Below the pieces are notes generated by a model. That model saw nothing but the letters and a program-made list of their open reading frames with translations, made no database searches and was not told the DNA's origin. From the NCBI GenBank assembly GCA_029570385.1, contig JAKPXD010000006.1:1-58964 (forward strand): a stretch of 58,964 nucleotides of DNA, in the 5' to 3' direction. This document shows, piece by piece, positions 17,034 through 24,765 of the stretch (positions are counted from its first letter, which is position 1; the number at the start of each line of letters is the position of its first letter). Position numbers and translations under genes: made by a program. The DNA is from a bacterium. Its GTDB lineage: Bacteria; Patescibacteriota; Patescibacteriia; Patescibacteriales; Patescibacteriaceae.

Positions 17034-17929
17034 GTGCGCCACCAGCCGAAACGCTGTCGGCCGGTTAAATCGGGGAAAGATTGTTGCCAATTGAGACCGC
17101 CAACCGCTAACTGATTTTGAAGTTGAGACACCTGCTGTAGGTCGCTTTCAGTTAACAGATGAATAGTTTGATTGGGATGATGCTGGATAAATAAAGGTAA
17201 TTCCTGAGCTAATTTTTTAAAAAGACCAAGGCCGTTATGGCTATTTACCAGGGCTAATTTCGGTTCATGGCGTAGTTCGGTGTAGTGTTCGTGGTAATTT
17301 TTCGGTTTTAGATAGGGCAGATTAGCTAGTAAGAAGATTTGTTGAGCCGGTTTAAAATTAGTTGATAGCCAAGGTTTTAATAATGATCCATGTTGCCAAA
17401 TGATTTTAGTATTATGGAGATTGGCGTTTTTTTTGGCTATTTTGAGAGCCGACGCGCTAATGTCGGAGCCGCCGTAATAGTCAGCATTATTTAATTCTTG
17501 AGCCAAAGTAATAATCAAACAGCCGGAACCGGTGCCGATATCGAGCCAAGCGCTGGATTCGGTTAGTTTTGAACGCAATTCTAAAGCAATATCAACGAGA
17601 CATTCGCTTTCCGGACGAGGAATTAAGACAGCTGGCGAAACAATAAATTGCCGACTATAAAAATCTTGCCGGCCGGTGATATAAGCTAGCGGATAACCGT
17701 TAGTTAGTTTAATCAGCGCTTGATTGAGCTGCCGCCATTGTCTGGCAGTTAATAATTGGTCGGGACAAGTGATCAGGTAACTAGCCGGCTGCTGCAGAAT
17801 AAAAGATAATAGCCAAGAGATGAGTGCTGGCTGAGCTTGACCAAGCGGCCAGCGTTGACTCAGCCAATCCTGTGCTTGGCTAATAGTTGGCCGTTTAGCG
17901 GTCGGGTTCTTGAGCCAGCTGTTTAGCAT
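17030..17929 (-). CDS. prmC: Release factor glutamine methyltransferase
   Basis: Methylates the glutamine of the GGQ motif of class I release factors using S-adenosylmethionine. The 299 residues have an N-terminal helical domain and a C-terminal Rossmann methyltransferase domain, with LIPRPESE, the SAM-binding WLDIGTGSGCL and the active-site motif as NLPY instead of the usual NPPY. It overlaps the 3' end of prfA by 35 bases in another frame, so its translation is probably coupled to that of its own substrate. The NLPY change affects the second position, not the catalytic Asn or Tyr. Confidence 0.93.
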   Translation of the reverse strand: MLNSWLKNPTAKRPTISQAQDWLSQRWPLGQAQPALISWLLSFILQQPASYLITCPDQLLTARQWRQLNQALIKLTNGYPLAYITGRQDFYSRQFIVSPAVLIPRPESECLVDIALELRSKLTESSAWLDIGTGSGCLIITLAQELNNADYYGGSDISASALKIAKKNANLHNTKIIWQHGSLLKPWLSTNFKPAQQIFLLANLPYLKPKNYHEHYTELRHEPKLALVNSHNGLGLFKKLAQELPLFIQHHPNQTIHLLTESDLQQVSQLQNQLAVGGLNWQQSFPDLTGRQRFGWWRT

Positions 17930-18953
17930 ATTGCTGCAGATGCTGGATTATCTCGTCAATTTCGCCAGCCATCACTCGGTCAATTGAGTGCCAAGATTCT
18001 TGAAGACGATGGTCGGTAACACGATCTTGAGGAAAATTATAAGTGCGGATTTTTTCACTGCGATCGCCGCTGCCGATTTGTTGGCGGCGCTGGTTATCGG
18101 CCGCTTCGCGCTGTTCGTCTTCTTTTTTCTGTAAAAGACGCGAGCGCAATATTTGCAAGGCTTTTTCTTTATTTTGATGTTGGGATTTTTGATCTTGGCA
18201 GGTGACAACCAATCCGGTCGGTTCATGGATAATGCGGATAGCTGAATAGGTGGTGTTAACGCATTGACCGCCTGGACCAGAAGCACAATAGGTGTCAATA
18301 CGCAAATCGCTGGGTTTAATTTCAATATCAACCTCTTCAGCTTCTGGTAAGACAGCGACGGTAATAGTCGAGGTGTGGACTCGGCCTTGTTTTTCGGTTT
18401 CCGGGACGCGTTGGACACGATGCGTACCGCTTTCATATTTTAGCCAGCCAAAAACTTGTTGGCCAGAAATGGCGCAGGTGATTTCTTTGTAACCGCCGAT
18501 ACCGATCGGGTTGGAGTTGAGAATTTCTAGTTTAAAGCCATGATTTTCGGCGAAACGGCTGTACATTCTAAAAATTTCCGCCACGAATAAGGCGGCTTCA
18601 TCGCCACCGGCCCCGGCGCGGATTTCCATAATAACATCTTTTTTATCACGCGGATCGGCTGGGTGCAGAGCTTCATCTAATTGTTGTGATAAAGCAGCTT
18701 GTTCAGCGGTTAATTGAGCTTGTTCCAACTCGGCCATTTGGCGGATTTCACTGTCAGTGCTTTCGGTTAGTAATTGGCCAGCTTCAGCTAAATGTTGTTC
18801 AATTGATTCCAGGCGGGTTACTAAAGATACTAAACTGGCTAGTTCGGCCTGTTCTTTAGATAATCGGCGAAATTTTTGATTATCCGCAATAATTGCTGGG
18901 TCATTAAGCTGGCTGTTGAGTTCAGCTAATTTAGTTTTAAGTTCTTGGTGCAT
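17895..18953 (-). CDS. prfA: Peptide chain release factor 1
   Basis: Recognises UAA and UAG in the ribosomal A site and triggers peptide release. The 352 residues are a normal RF1 length. Seen: an N-terminal helical domain, the stop-codon-reading region HRVQRVPETEKQGRVHTS with the P-x-T type motif of RF1 (not SPF of RF2), and the catalytic loop ASGPGGQCVNTTYSAIR with GGQ intact. TGA stops are used in this window, so RF2 should be encoded elsewhere. prmC follows and overlaps. A terminator for rpmE lies just upstream and no good prfA promoter was found, so partial read-through from rpmE is possible. Confidence 0.95.
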   Translation of the reverse strand: MHQELKTKLAELNSQLNDPAIIADNQKFRRLSKEQAELASLVSLVTRLESIEQHLAEAGQLLTESTDSEIRQMAELEQAQLTAEQAALSQQLDEALHPADPRDKKDVIMEIRAGAGGDEAALFVAEIFRMYSRFAENHGFKLEILNSNPIGIGGYKEITCAISGQQVFGWLKYESGTHRVQRVPETEKQGRVHTSTITVAVLPEAEEVDIEIKPSDLRIDTYCASGPGGQCVNTTYSAIRIIHEPTGLVVTCQDQKSQHQNKEKALQILRSRLLQKKEDEQREAADNQRRQQIGSGDRSEKIRTYNFPQDRVTDHRLQESWHSIDRVMAGEIDEIIQHLQQYAKQLAQEPDR

Positions 18954-18962
18954 ATTCTTCTT

Positions 18963-19002
18963 AAAAAATTATCTCCCAAACCGAGCGGCTGGGAGATAAT
19001 TT
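18963..19002 (-). terminator. Terminator between rpmE and prfA
   Basis: Arms AAATTATCTCCCA (18966-18978) and TGGGAGATAATTT (18990-19002) pair perfectly; on the minus strand the hairpin is followed by a T run. It lies 3' of rpmE and could act as an attenuator for prfA. Confidence 0.82.
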
Positions 19003-19021
19003 ATGGACAATGAATTTACAG

Positions 19022-19327
19022 CTAAGCCGCCAATTCTTTTTCCAGAGCCTCTTTAGCGGCTTGAGCTTTAGCTTCGCGAGCTTTATTTCTAGCCTCACGT
19101 TTAGTTTTTTTACTACGAATTTCGGTTTTAGATTCCAGCTTGGCGGCGAATTTTTCAACGCGGCGGGCAGTGTCTATCAATTTTTGTTTACCAGTGTAAA
19201 AGGGGTGGCAAGCTGAACAGATTTCAGTTTTGATTTCCGCCATAGTAGAACCAGTGGTAAAGATATTGCCGCAGGCGCAGGTAACTTTAGCTTCGGAGTA
19301 ATAGGTTGGGTGTAAGTCTTTTTTCAT
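19022..19327 (-). CDS. rpmE: Ribosomal protein L31 with basic C-terminal extension
   Basis: Large-subunit protein at the subunit interface. The first 65 or so residues form a zinc-type L31: [10 protein letters not shown], then CACGN and [13 protein letters not shown], giving the C+ form with four cysteines. The remaining 35-40 residues are a Lys/Arg/Ala/Glu-rich helix, longer than the usual L31 of about 70 residues. Encoded alone, ended by a strong terminator. The extension may contact rRNA; that is inference. Confidence 0.94.
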   Translation of the reverse strand: MKKDLHPTYYSEAKVTCACGNIFTTGSTMAEIKTEICSACHPFYTGKQKLIDTARRVEKFAAKLESKTEIRSKKTKREARNKAREAKAQAAKEALEKELAA

Positions 19328-19415
19328 ACTATAAACTAAAAATAAACGCTTAGACTAGCGTGCTTTTGTTAAGATATCATAGCTTCAGAGAAAAATCAAG
19401 AGCCTATCGTCGCAG

Positions 19416-19444
19416 TTGCAATTTATTTTAATTTGACTTATGAT
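19416..19444 (+). promoter_or_regulatory. Promoter of the EQ-rich protein gene
   Basis: TTGCAA (19416-19421), 17-base spacer, TATGAT (19439-19444), leaving a leader of about 40 bases to the ATG at 19492. Confidence 0.5.
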
Positions 19445-19491
19445 TGAATAATTGGTAGGACAAGCCAAATTTTAACACTAATTTTAATCTT

Positions 19492-19932
19492 ATGCCAAAT
19501 TTTGAAGCATTTCCTGACAGCAACCATGTTGAAGAAAACGAACAGAATAAGCAAGAACAAGAGCAGGCGCAAGAACAAGAACAGACACAAGAACAAGAAC
19601 AAGAGCAGGCGCAAGAAAAAATGTTACGCTTTATGCTTAATCGTCGGTATGATGAAAGTGGTTATGAGCATCCATTTGATCAGATTCAGAATGCTATGAG
19701 AGATTACCCGGCATTAAGTCAGGAAGACATTGTTCGCATTTATCTTGATGAACAAGAATACGAAACGGTTGCTAATTTTATTGATAAATTTCCCGAGGTT
19801 GACCATAGGGCCGTAGCCGCCAAATTAGTTGAAGCCGGTAAAGGTAGCCATGTCTTGAGAAATTTGGATAAATTTAATGGCGTAAGTCGAGAAGATGTAG
19901 AAAGAGATGATTGGCAGCCCGAAGCCGAGTAG
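19492..19932 (+). CDS. EQ-rich protein with short helical repeats
   Basis: Function unknown; 146 residues, acidic, no signal peptide or membrane segment. Residues 14-44 are a low-complexity Glu/Gln tract built from EQEQ and AQEQ units. The C-terminal 80 residues contain two related units, VANFIDKFPEVDHRAVAAKL and VLRNLDKFNGVSREDV, each with an xx-NxxDKFxxV core. Longer arrays of similar units (LIEAGxGxxVAxNLEKF type) are remembered from Patescibacteria proteins, so this may be a short relative. It is monocistronic, between rpmE and rpsB. Confidence 0.7.
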   Translation: MPNFEAFPDSNHVEENEQNKQEQEQAQEQEQTQEQEQEQAQEKMLRFMLNRRYDESGYEHPFDQIQNAMRDYPALSQEDIVRIYLDEQEYETVANFIDKFPEVDHRAVAAKLVEAGKGSHVLRNLDKFNGVSREDVERDDWQPEAE

Positions 19933-19951
19933 TTTTTAACCGTTAGGGAGC

Positions 19952-19980
19952 TTGACAGACCGGTAGATAATCGGTAAGCT
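19952..19980 (+). promoter_or_regulatory. Tentative rpsB promoter
   Basis: TTGACA (19952-19957, perfect), 17-base spacer, TAAGCT (19975-19980, weak). A TATAAA at 19997-20002 has no matching -35 box. The true start of transcription is uncertain. Confidence 0.35.
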
Positions 19981-20035
19981 AGTTAGTGATTTTTACTATA
20001 AAATAAGCCGTTAACAATTTTTAATTAACGACTCA

Positions 20036-20083
20036 TGCGTTCCATTTTTCCTTGCCCGATCGGCTTACGGGTGGCGGAACGCA
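20036..20083 (+). promoter_or_regulatory. Structured rpsB leader
   Basis: Outer stem TGCGTTCC (20036-20043) with GGAACGCA (20076-20083), and inner stem GCCCG (20054-20058) with CGGGT (20068-20072). It lies 19 bases before the rpsB ATG. Ribosomal protein S2 is known to repress rpsB-tsf through the 5' leader in other bacteria, so this is a candidate autoregulatory element. Confidence 0.55.
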
Positions 20084-20102
20084 GCGGTTTAAAGGAATTT
20101 TT

Positions 20103-20831
20103 ATGTCCCAAGTACCAACTTTGGCTGATTTATTAGCCGCCGGCCTCCATTTTGGCCATAAAACCTCCAAATGGAACCCCAAAATGAAACCGTATATTTA
20201 CGGCAGTAAGCAGGGGTTGCATTTGATTGATTTAAATAAAACCCAGGAACAGATGGCAAAAGCCTGGACATTTATTACCAAAGAAGTCGCCGCCGGTAAA
20301 AATATTCTACTGGTTGGCACCAAAGATCAAGTAAAAGAACCATTACGTCGGGTAGCGGAGACAACCAATATGCCTTATGTTACTGAACATTGGTTGGGCG
20401 GTACGCTAACTAATTTTTTCATCATCAAGAATTCTATTCGCAAGTATAAAGATATTATTGATAAGAAAAAAACCGGTCAGCTAGCTAAATATACCAAAAA
20501 AGAACAACTAGAATTTGATCGCGAGGCAGCTAGACTGGAAGTCGGTGTCGGCGGTTTAGTTAACCTGATTAAAGTTCCGGAAATTATTTTTATCTGGGAC
20601 ATTAAGAAAGAAAAAACCGCTTTAGCCGAGGCTCTTAAACGTCGCATACCGATTATTGCTATTTGCGATAGCAACACCAATCCAACCGGTATTGATTATC
20701 CGATTCCAGCGAATGATGACGCTACTAAAGGCATTGAATTGGTGTTGAATTCTCTAGAGCAGGCGATTATGGCTGGCAAACAGCAGCGCGAAGCGGCCAA
20801 AGAAAGTCATCAGCCAGTTATTAAAGAGTAA
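20103..20831 (+). CDS. rpsB: Ribosomal protein S2
   Basis: Small-subunit protein, 242 residues. Family signatures: LLAAGLHFGHKTSKWNPKM, ILLVGTKDQ, HWLGGTLTNF and PIIAICDSNTNPTGIDYPIP. A longer frame begins at a TTG at 20052, but those 17 codons lie inside the structured leader and do not look like S2, so the ATG at 20103 is used; AAAGGA 8 bases upstream gives a fair ribosome binding site. tsf follows after 73 bases, the common rpsB-tsf order. Confidence 0.97.
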   Translation: MSQVPTLADLLAAGLHFGHKTSKWNPKMKPYIYGSKQGLHLIDLNKTQEQMAKAWTFITKEVAAGKNILLVGTKDQVKEPLRRVAETTNMPYVTEHWLGGTLTNFFIIKNSIRKYKDIIDKKKTGQLAKYTKKEQLEFDREAARLEVGVGGLVNLIKVPEIIFIWDIKKEKTALAEALKRRIPIIAICDSNTNPTGIDYPIPANDDATKGIELVLNSLEQAIMAGKQQREAAKESHQPVIKE

Positions 20832-20904
20832 ATTTAAATTAGTCTTTACATTTTAACTCATAACTGTTTAGCTAGCTGCGGCCTGCTAAATAGTCGACAA
20901 TTAT

Positions 20905-21714
20905 ATGGAAATAACCATGGAAATAATTAAGAATTTACGTGAGCAGTCCGGGGCGGGTATAGTTGATTGTAAAACGGCTTTAACTGAGGCTGGCGGTGAT
21001 TTGACGGTGGCTATGGAAATTTTGCGCAAGAAGGGTATTGCCAAAGCCGGTAAGCGGGCCGAGCGTGAAACTAGTCAGGGCATTATTAAAGCCTGGGTTA
21101 GTCCGGATCAACGACGCGGCCATTTAATTGAATTGCGCGCTGAGACTGATTTTGTGGCTCGCAATGAACAGTTCCAGGGGCTGGCTGACAATATTTTACA
21201 GGTGTTAGTTGATCATCAGCCTAGCGATTTAGCTGGTCTTCTAAATTTAAGCCTTGGCAGCCAAACGGTTAGAGAAGCGGTTGATAATCTGAGCGGAGTG
21301 ATTGGCGAAAAGATAGTGCTTAGTAATTGCGCCACTTTAACTAGTCAGGGAACAGTGGCTGCCTATTTACACGCTGGCGGTTCTATTGGCGTCTTAGTGG
21401 CGATTAGTCAGGCTGAATCAGGTGATTTGGCTAAAGATATCGCCATGCAGATTGCCGCCAGCAATCCGCGCTATTTAACTCCTGATCAAGTGCCGATGAC
21501 TGAGATTGAAAAAGAGAAAGAAATTTACCGTGAACAGCTTAGTCAAGAAGGCAAACCGGCGGAAATAATTGAAAAAATATTAGCCGGTAAAATCAATCGG
21601 TATTTTACCGAAGTTTGTCTGACTAAACAGGAGTTTATTAAAGATGAACAACAGACTATTGAACAGATTCTGGGCGGAGCTGTCATTGAAAAATACTATC
21701 GCTTCCAATTATAA
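20905..21714 (+). CDS. tsf: Elongation factor Ts
   Basis: Nucleotide exchange factor that recycles EF-Tu from GDP to GTP. The 269 residues have the N-terminal UBA-like domain (LREQSGAGIVDCKTALTEAG), the core segment LRAETDFVARNEQF that contacts EF-Tu, and the dimerisation/C-terminal part (AYLHAGGSIGVLVAI, then AMQIAASNPRYL). Either Met1 or Met5 (20917) could start; Met1 matches usual EF-Ts length. It lies in the rpsB-tsf unit, and a PSP1 gene follows after 21 bases. Confidence 0.96.
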   Translation: MEITMEIIKNLREQSGAGIVDCKTALTEAGGDLTVAMEILRKKGIAKAGKRAERETSQGIIKAWVSPDQRRGHLIELRAETDFVARNEQFQGLADNILQVLVDHQPSDLAGLLNLSLGSQTVREAVDNLSGVIGEKIVLSNCATLTSQGTVAAYLHAGGSIGVLVAISQAESGDLAKDIAMQIAASNPRYLTPDQVPMTEIEKEKEIYREQLSQEGKPAEIIEKILAGKINRYFTEVCLTKQEFIKDEQQTIEQILGGAVIEKYYRFQL

Positions 21715-21735
21715 TTAAATAGTTTAAGTTTGGTT

Positions 21736-22593
21736 ATGAAGCTGGCTTTAGTGCAGATATATCCTTGGGATCGGCCCAGTTTATGCGAGCCTAGTGAATT
21801 AACCATAGAAATCGGCCAACGCCTGCTCGTAGAAACCGATAGTGGTCAAGAATTAGGCCGTGTTTTGGGTTTTAAATATCTAAGTAATGATCAGCTGGCG
21901 GCCTGGTCGGGCCATACCAAAAAAATTGTTCGGTTGGCCAATTCCGATGATTGCCAGACGGTTGATCAGTTTGATAAAACAGCAGCTCTTAGTCAGTGCC
22001 AGCAGTTTATTGATCAATGTCAACTAGAAATGAAGTTGATTGATGCTGCCGTTTCCGCTGATAACCGTCGCCTTACCTTTGCTTTCACGGCTGAAGGACG
22101 GATTGATTTTCGCGAACTAGTGCGTTTGCTAACCAGAAATTTTAATAAGCAGATTCGTTTACAACAAATTGGCACCCGTGATGAAGCCAAATTATTTGGC
22201 GGTCAAGGAGTTTGCGGTCGAGGGCTCTGTTGCCGCGGATTTTTAACTGAATTATCGTCGGTTACTTCGGACATGGCTGAGATTCAAGGTATTAATCATC
22301 GTGGCAGCGAGCGGATTTCTGGCATTTGCGGCCGCTTGATGTGTTGTTTAGCTTATGAAGCTGAGGGTTATCAGGCTATGGCCCAAAAATTACCTAATAT
22401 TGGTGATCAATGGAAGGTTAATGGACAGCTAGGCCAGGTAATTAATCGCCATATTTTAAAGGGGACTATTATAGTAGAATTTCATGATAGTCAGGCCGGC
22501 GGCCAAACCGTAGTGGAGATTACTCCGGGTCAAACCACTAATAAAAAAGACGCGTCGGTGCAACGTCGTTGGATCGGGCGTCATCATAAATAA
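21736..22593 (+). CDS. PSP1-domain protein (RicT/YaaT-like)
   Basis: The PSP1 C-terminal domain is found in RicT (YaaT) of Bacillus, part of a complex that affects RNA processing and carries Fe-S clusters. The 285 residues include two cysteine motifs, GVCGRGLCCRGF and GICGRLMCC, which match the family's cluster-binding cysteines, and the family block RIDFRELVRLL. The ATG at 21736 is chosen over a TTG two codons earlier. A 58-residue ferredoxin gene begins 4 bases after its stop, an attractive link to Fe-S chemistry, though RicF and RicA are not seen. Confidence 0.85.
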   Translation: MKLALVQIYPWDRPSLCEPSELTIEIGQRLLVETDSGQELGRVLGFKYLSNDQLAAWSGHTKKIVRLANSDDCQTVDQFDKTAALSQCQQFIDQCQLEMKLIDAAVSADNRRLTFAFTAEGRIDFRELVRLLTRNFNKQIRLQQIGTRDEAKLFGGQGVCGRGLCCRGFLTELSSVTSDMAEIQGINHRGSERISGICGRLMCCLAYEAEGYQAMAQKLPNIGDQWKVNGQLGQVINRHILKGTIIVEFHDSQAGGQTVVEITPGQTTNKKDASVQRRWIGRHHK

Positions 22594-22597
22594 ATTT

Positions 22598-22774
22598 ATG
22601 CTGACTATTGATCAAGTTAACTGCATTGGCTGTGGTCTTTGTGCCAGTCTTTGCCCAGACAATTTTAAGATTAATGACGATTTCAAGGCTGAAGTGGTGG
22701 ATGGCGACCAGCTTAAGTCGTGCGTTCAAGAAGCGATTGATAATTGTCCAGTTCAAGCTATTAAAAAAGCATAG
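22598..22774 (+). CDS. Small 4Fe-4S ferredoxin
   Basis: A 58-residue protein. CIGCGLCASLCP near the N-terminus (cysteines 9, 12, 15 and 19) and a later C-x7-CP (cysteines 42 and 50) follow the single-cluster 4Fe-4S pattern C-x2-C-x2-C...CP; the remaining residues are acidic, as in electron-carrying ferredoxins. ATG at 22598, TAG at 22772. It starts 4 bases after the PSP1 gene and ends before a terminator. Its redox partner is unknown; the iscU-iscS cluster at 27355 would supply its cluster. Confidence 0.88.
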   Translation: MLTIDQVNCIGCGLCASLCPDNFKINDDFKAEVVDGDQLKSCVQEAIDNCPVQAIKKA

Positions 22775-22803
22775 TTGCTTCGATAATAAGAAGATGATAG
22801 AAT
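22775..22803 (+). promoter_or_regulatory. uvrC promoter overlapping a terminator arm
   Basis: TTGCTT (22775-22780), 17-base spacer, TAGAAT (22798-22803). The -10 box lies in the 5' arm of the terminator at 22797-22828, so transcripts starting near 22810 lack most of that arm. Confidence 0.5.
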
Positions 22804-22828
22804 AGGGCTACGGCTCTATTCTATTTTT
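22797..22828 (+). terminator. Terminator before uvrC
   Basis: ATAGAATAG (22797-22805) and CTATTCTAT (22816-22824) are perfect 9-base arms, followed by a T run. It should end transcripts from the tsf-PSP1-ferredoxin unit, 3 bases before the uvrC start codon. Confidence 0.8.
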
Positions 22829-22831
22829 ATT

Positions 22832-24157
22832 ATGCTAACCTTAGAACAAGTTAAACAATTGAAGATACCCAGTTGTTCGGGCTCGTATCAATTTTGTGTT
22901 CAAGATGGGTCAATCGTTTATGTCGGCAAAGCGATTAACCTACAAAAACGGATTTATTCTTATTGGCAGCGTTATCAAGATTTAACGCCAGCTAAACAAC
23001 AAATGATAGCTGAGGTTGTGACTATAAAGTGGCTAGAAACCGATAGCGAAATTGAGGCATTACTATTAGAGGCCAATTTGATTAAAAAATATCAGCCAAA
23101 ATATAATATTGTTTGGCGCGATGATAAGCGTTACCAATATATTGCCATCAGCGCTGGTAATTTTCCTCGTGTTTATTTGACTCGTAAACTAGAGGAGTCG
23201 GGTCAATTTTTTGGTCCGTTTACTAGTAATCAGGCCGCTCGCGAGACTTTACGAATTATCCGTAAAATTTGGCCCTATCGTTCTTGTCGTAATTTACCGA
23301 CCAAAACCTGTTTGTATTATCGGATTGGTCAATGTCCGGGTCCTTGCCAGCAGTTGATTAGTGCGGTTGATTATCAAAAGATTATCCAACAGATTGTTTT
23401 ATTTTTGCAGGGCAAGAAACAGTCGGTCATCAAGAAGATTCAAGTCGAATTGAGCGGTTATCAAAAGCAGTTAGCTAAATTGAACCAACCGACTAAGAAG
23501 CAAAACGCTAGCGAAGAAGCTGCTAAATTTGAATACAAAATTAGTTCACTCAATTGGCAATTACGCCAACTAGAGCAAGTCTTGGCCAGTAACCACATTT
23601 TAGGCTTAGAAGAAAAATATGCTAATGATGTAGTCGAATTAGCTAAATTATTGGGTTTTACTAAGCCGCCACAACGAATTGAAGGCTATGATTTATCTAA
23701 TCTCTATAATAAACAGGCGGTTGGTTCGCTGGTGGTTTTTATTGATGGCGAGGCTTGCCCTAGTGAGTATAAGCGATTTAGGTTGTCTGGAGCGGAAACT
23801 GTCAGTAGTCTGGGCGACATCGCTTTATTACGCGAGATGTTGACTAGGCGATTGGCTCATCATGATTGGCCGCAACCTGATTTAATTGTCATTGACGGAG
23901 CCAAAGCCCAAGCTAATATTGCTCGGCGTTTATTGGATCGGGCTGGCTGGAATATTCCGGTTATTGGATTAGGTAAAGACAAGGGGTTAAGATCGGCACG
24001 AGCGATGGATAAATTATTTTTTCCCGGTCAGCAGCAAGCTTTGCAGTTATCTTTAAATAATCCAGCGCTACATTTATTAAAAAGAGTTCGCGATGAAGCT
24101 CATCGCTTTGCTATAACTTATCATCGGCAGGTTAGGCGCAAAAAATTTTGGGAGTAA
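22832..24157 (+). CDS. uvrC: Excinuclease ABC subunit C, shortened
   Basis: Makes the 3' and 5' incisions in nucleotide excision repair with UvrA and UvrB. The 441 residues are well below the usual 600 or so. Seen: the N-terminal GIY-YIG nuclease domain (GSYQFCVQDGSIVYVGKAIN, then EALLLEANLIKKYQPKYN), a Cys-containing segment (CRNLPTKTCLYYRIGQCPGP), a helical linker and the RNase-H-like domain with IEGYDLSN, LIVIDGAKAQ and VRDEAHRFA, which hold the Asp, Asp and His expected for the 5' incision. The C-terminal tandem helix-hairpin-helix domain is absent; the frame ends cleanly after the RNase-H-like domain. It converges on recR with 2 bases between. Confidence 0.92.
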   Translation: MLTLEQVKQLKIPSCSGSYQFCVQDGSIVYVGKAINLQKRIYSYWQRYQDLTPAKQQMIAEVVTIKWLETDSEIEALLLEANLIKKYQPKYNIVWRDDKRYQYIAISAGNFPRVYLTRKLEESGQFFGPFTSNQAARETLRIIRKIWPYRSCRNLPTKTCLYYRIGQCPGPCQQLISAVDYQKIIQQIVLFLQGKKQSVIKKIQVELSGYQKQLAKLNQPTKKQNASEEAAKFEYKISSLNWQLRQLEQVLASNHILGLEEKYANDVVELAKLLGFTKPPQRIEGYDLSNLYNKQAVGSLVVFIDGEACPSEYKRFRLSGAETVSSLGDIALLREMLTRRLAHHDWPQPDLIVIDGAKAQANIARRLLDRAGWNIPVIGLGKDKGLRSARAMDKLFFPGQQQALQLSLNNPALHLLKRVRDEAHRFAITYHRQVRRKKFWE

Positions 24158-24159
24158 AA

Positions 24160-24762
24160 TTATTTAATCTCCTGTCTAAACTTTAATGCATTAGCTAGCG
24201 TTAAGGGATCAGCATATTCCAGGTTGGCGCCAGTGGATAGGCCACGAGCTAGACGGCTGATTTGGCCGGGCCATTTCTCTAGGAGTTTATTGATATAGAG
24301 AGCGGTAGTTTCGCCCTCAATGGTTGGGTCAAAAGCTAAAATTATTTCTTTGATTGCTGGATGAGCTTGTACATAATCAGCCAAAGCAGCCAGTCGCAGA
24401 TCTTCTGGTTTAATTTCATTGATTGTATCCAAATAACCGCCTAAAACAAAATAACGGCCCTGGTAATCGCCGGTATTTTCAATGGCTTCCAAATCTTGAT
24501 TGGTGGCCACAACGCAGAGTAAGTTATTTAGGCGGTTGGCGTCGTTACAAATAAAGCAGGGGTCGGTTAGACTAATAGCGCCGCAAAGCGAGCAAGTGGT
24601 CAAAGCTTGGTTTAATTGTTGCAAATGATCAGCCAGCGGTTCAATCAGCTCTGGTTTTTGTTCTAAAAGATAAAAAATATAACGTTCAGCCGTTTTAGGG
24701 CCAACCGATGGCAATTGGCTAAATAGACGGATTAATTGTTGAACCAGCGGCGGGTAAGCCAT
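24160..24762 (-). CDS. recR: Recombination protein RecR
   Basis: Loads RecA at gaps with RecO/RecF. The 200 residues show the helix-hairpin-helix (LPSVGPKTAERYIFYLL), the zinc finger CSLCG...CFIC, and the TOPRIM domain (VATNQDLEAIENTG, LAFDPTIEGETTALYI) and match the family's usual length. It is 3 bases after ybaB, and that pairing is widespread; the usual third member, dnaX, is replaced here by dnaB. Confidence 0.96.
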   Translation of the reverse strand: MAYPPLVQQLIRLFSQLPSVGPKTAERYIFYLLEQKPELIEPLADHLQQLNQALTTCSLCGAISLTDPCFICNDANRLNNLLCVVATNQDLEAIENTGDYQGRYFVLGGYLDTINEIKPEDLRLAALADYVQAHPAIKEIILAFDPTIEGETTALYINKLLEKWPGQISRLARGLSTGANLEYADPLTLANALKFRQEIK

Positions 24763-24765
24763 AAT

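Noticed and set aside
17972-18436. 154-codon open frame on the minus strand
   Set aside because: It is another frame of prfA; the prfA product matches RF1 throughout, while this frame gives a Lys/Ala-rich sequence without features.
19540-19620. Short tandem repeats considered as a CRISPR or satellite
   Set aside because: They encode the Glu/Gln tract in frame, have no regular spacers and no cas genes nearby.
20052-20102. TTG-initiated extension of rpsB
   Set aside because: It overlaps the structured leader and S2 proteins begin at the downstream Met.
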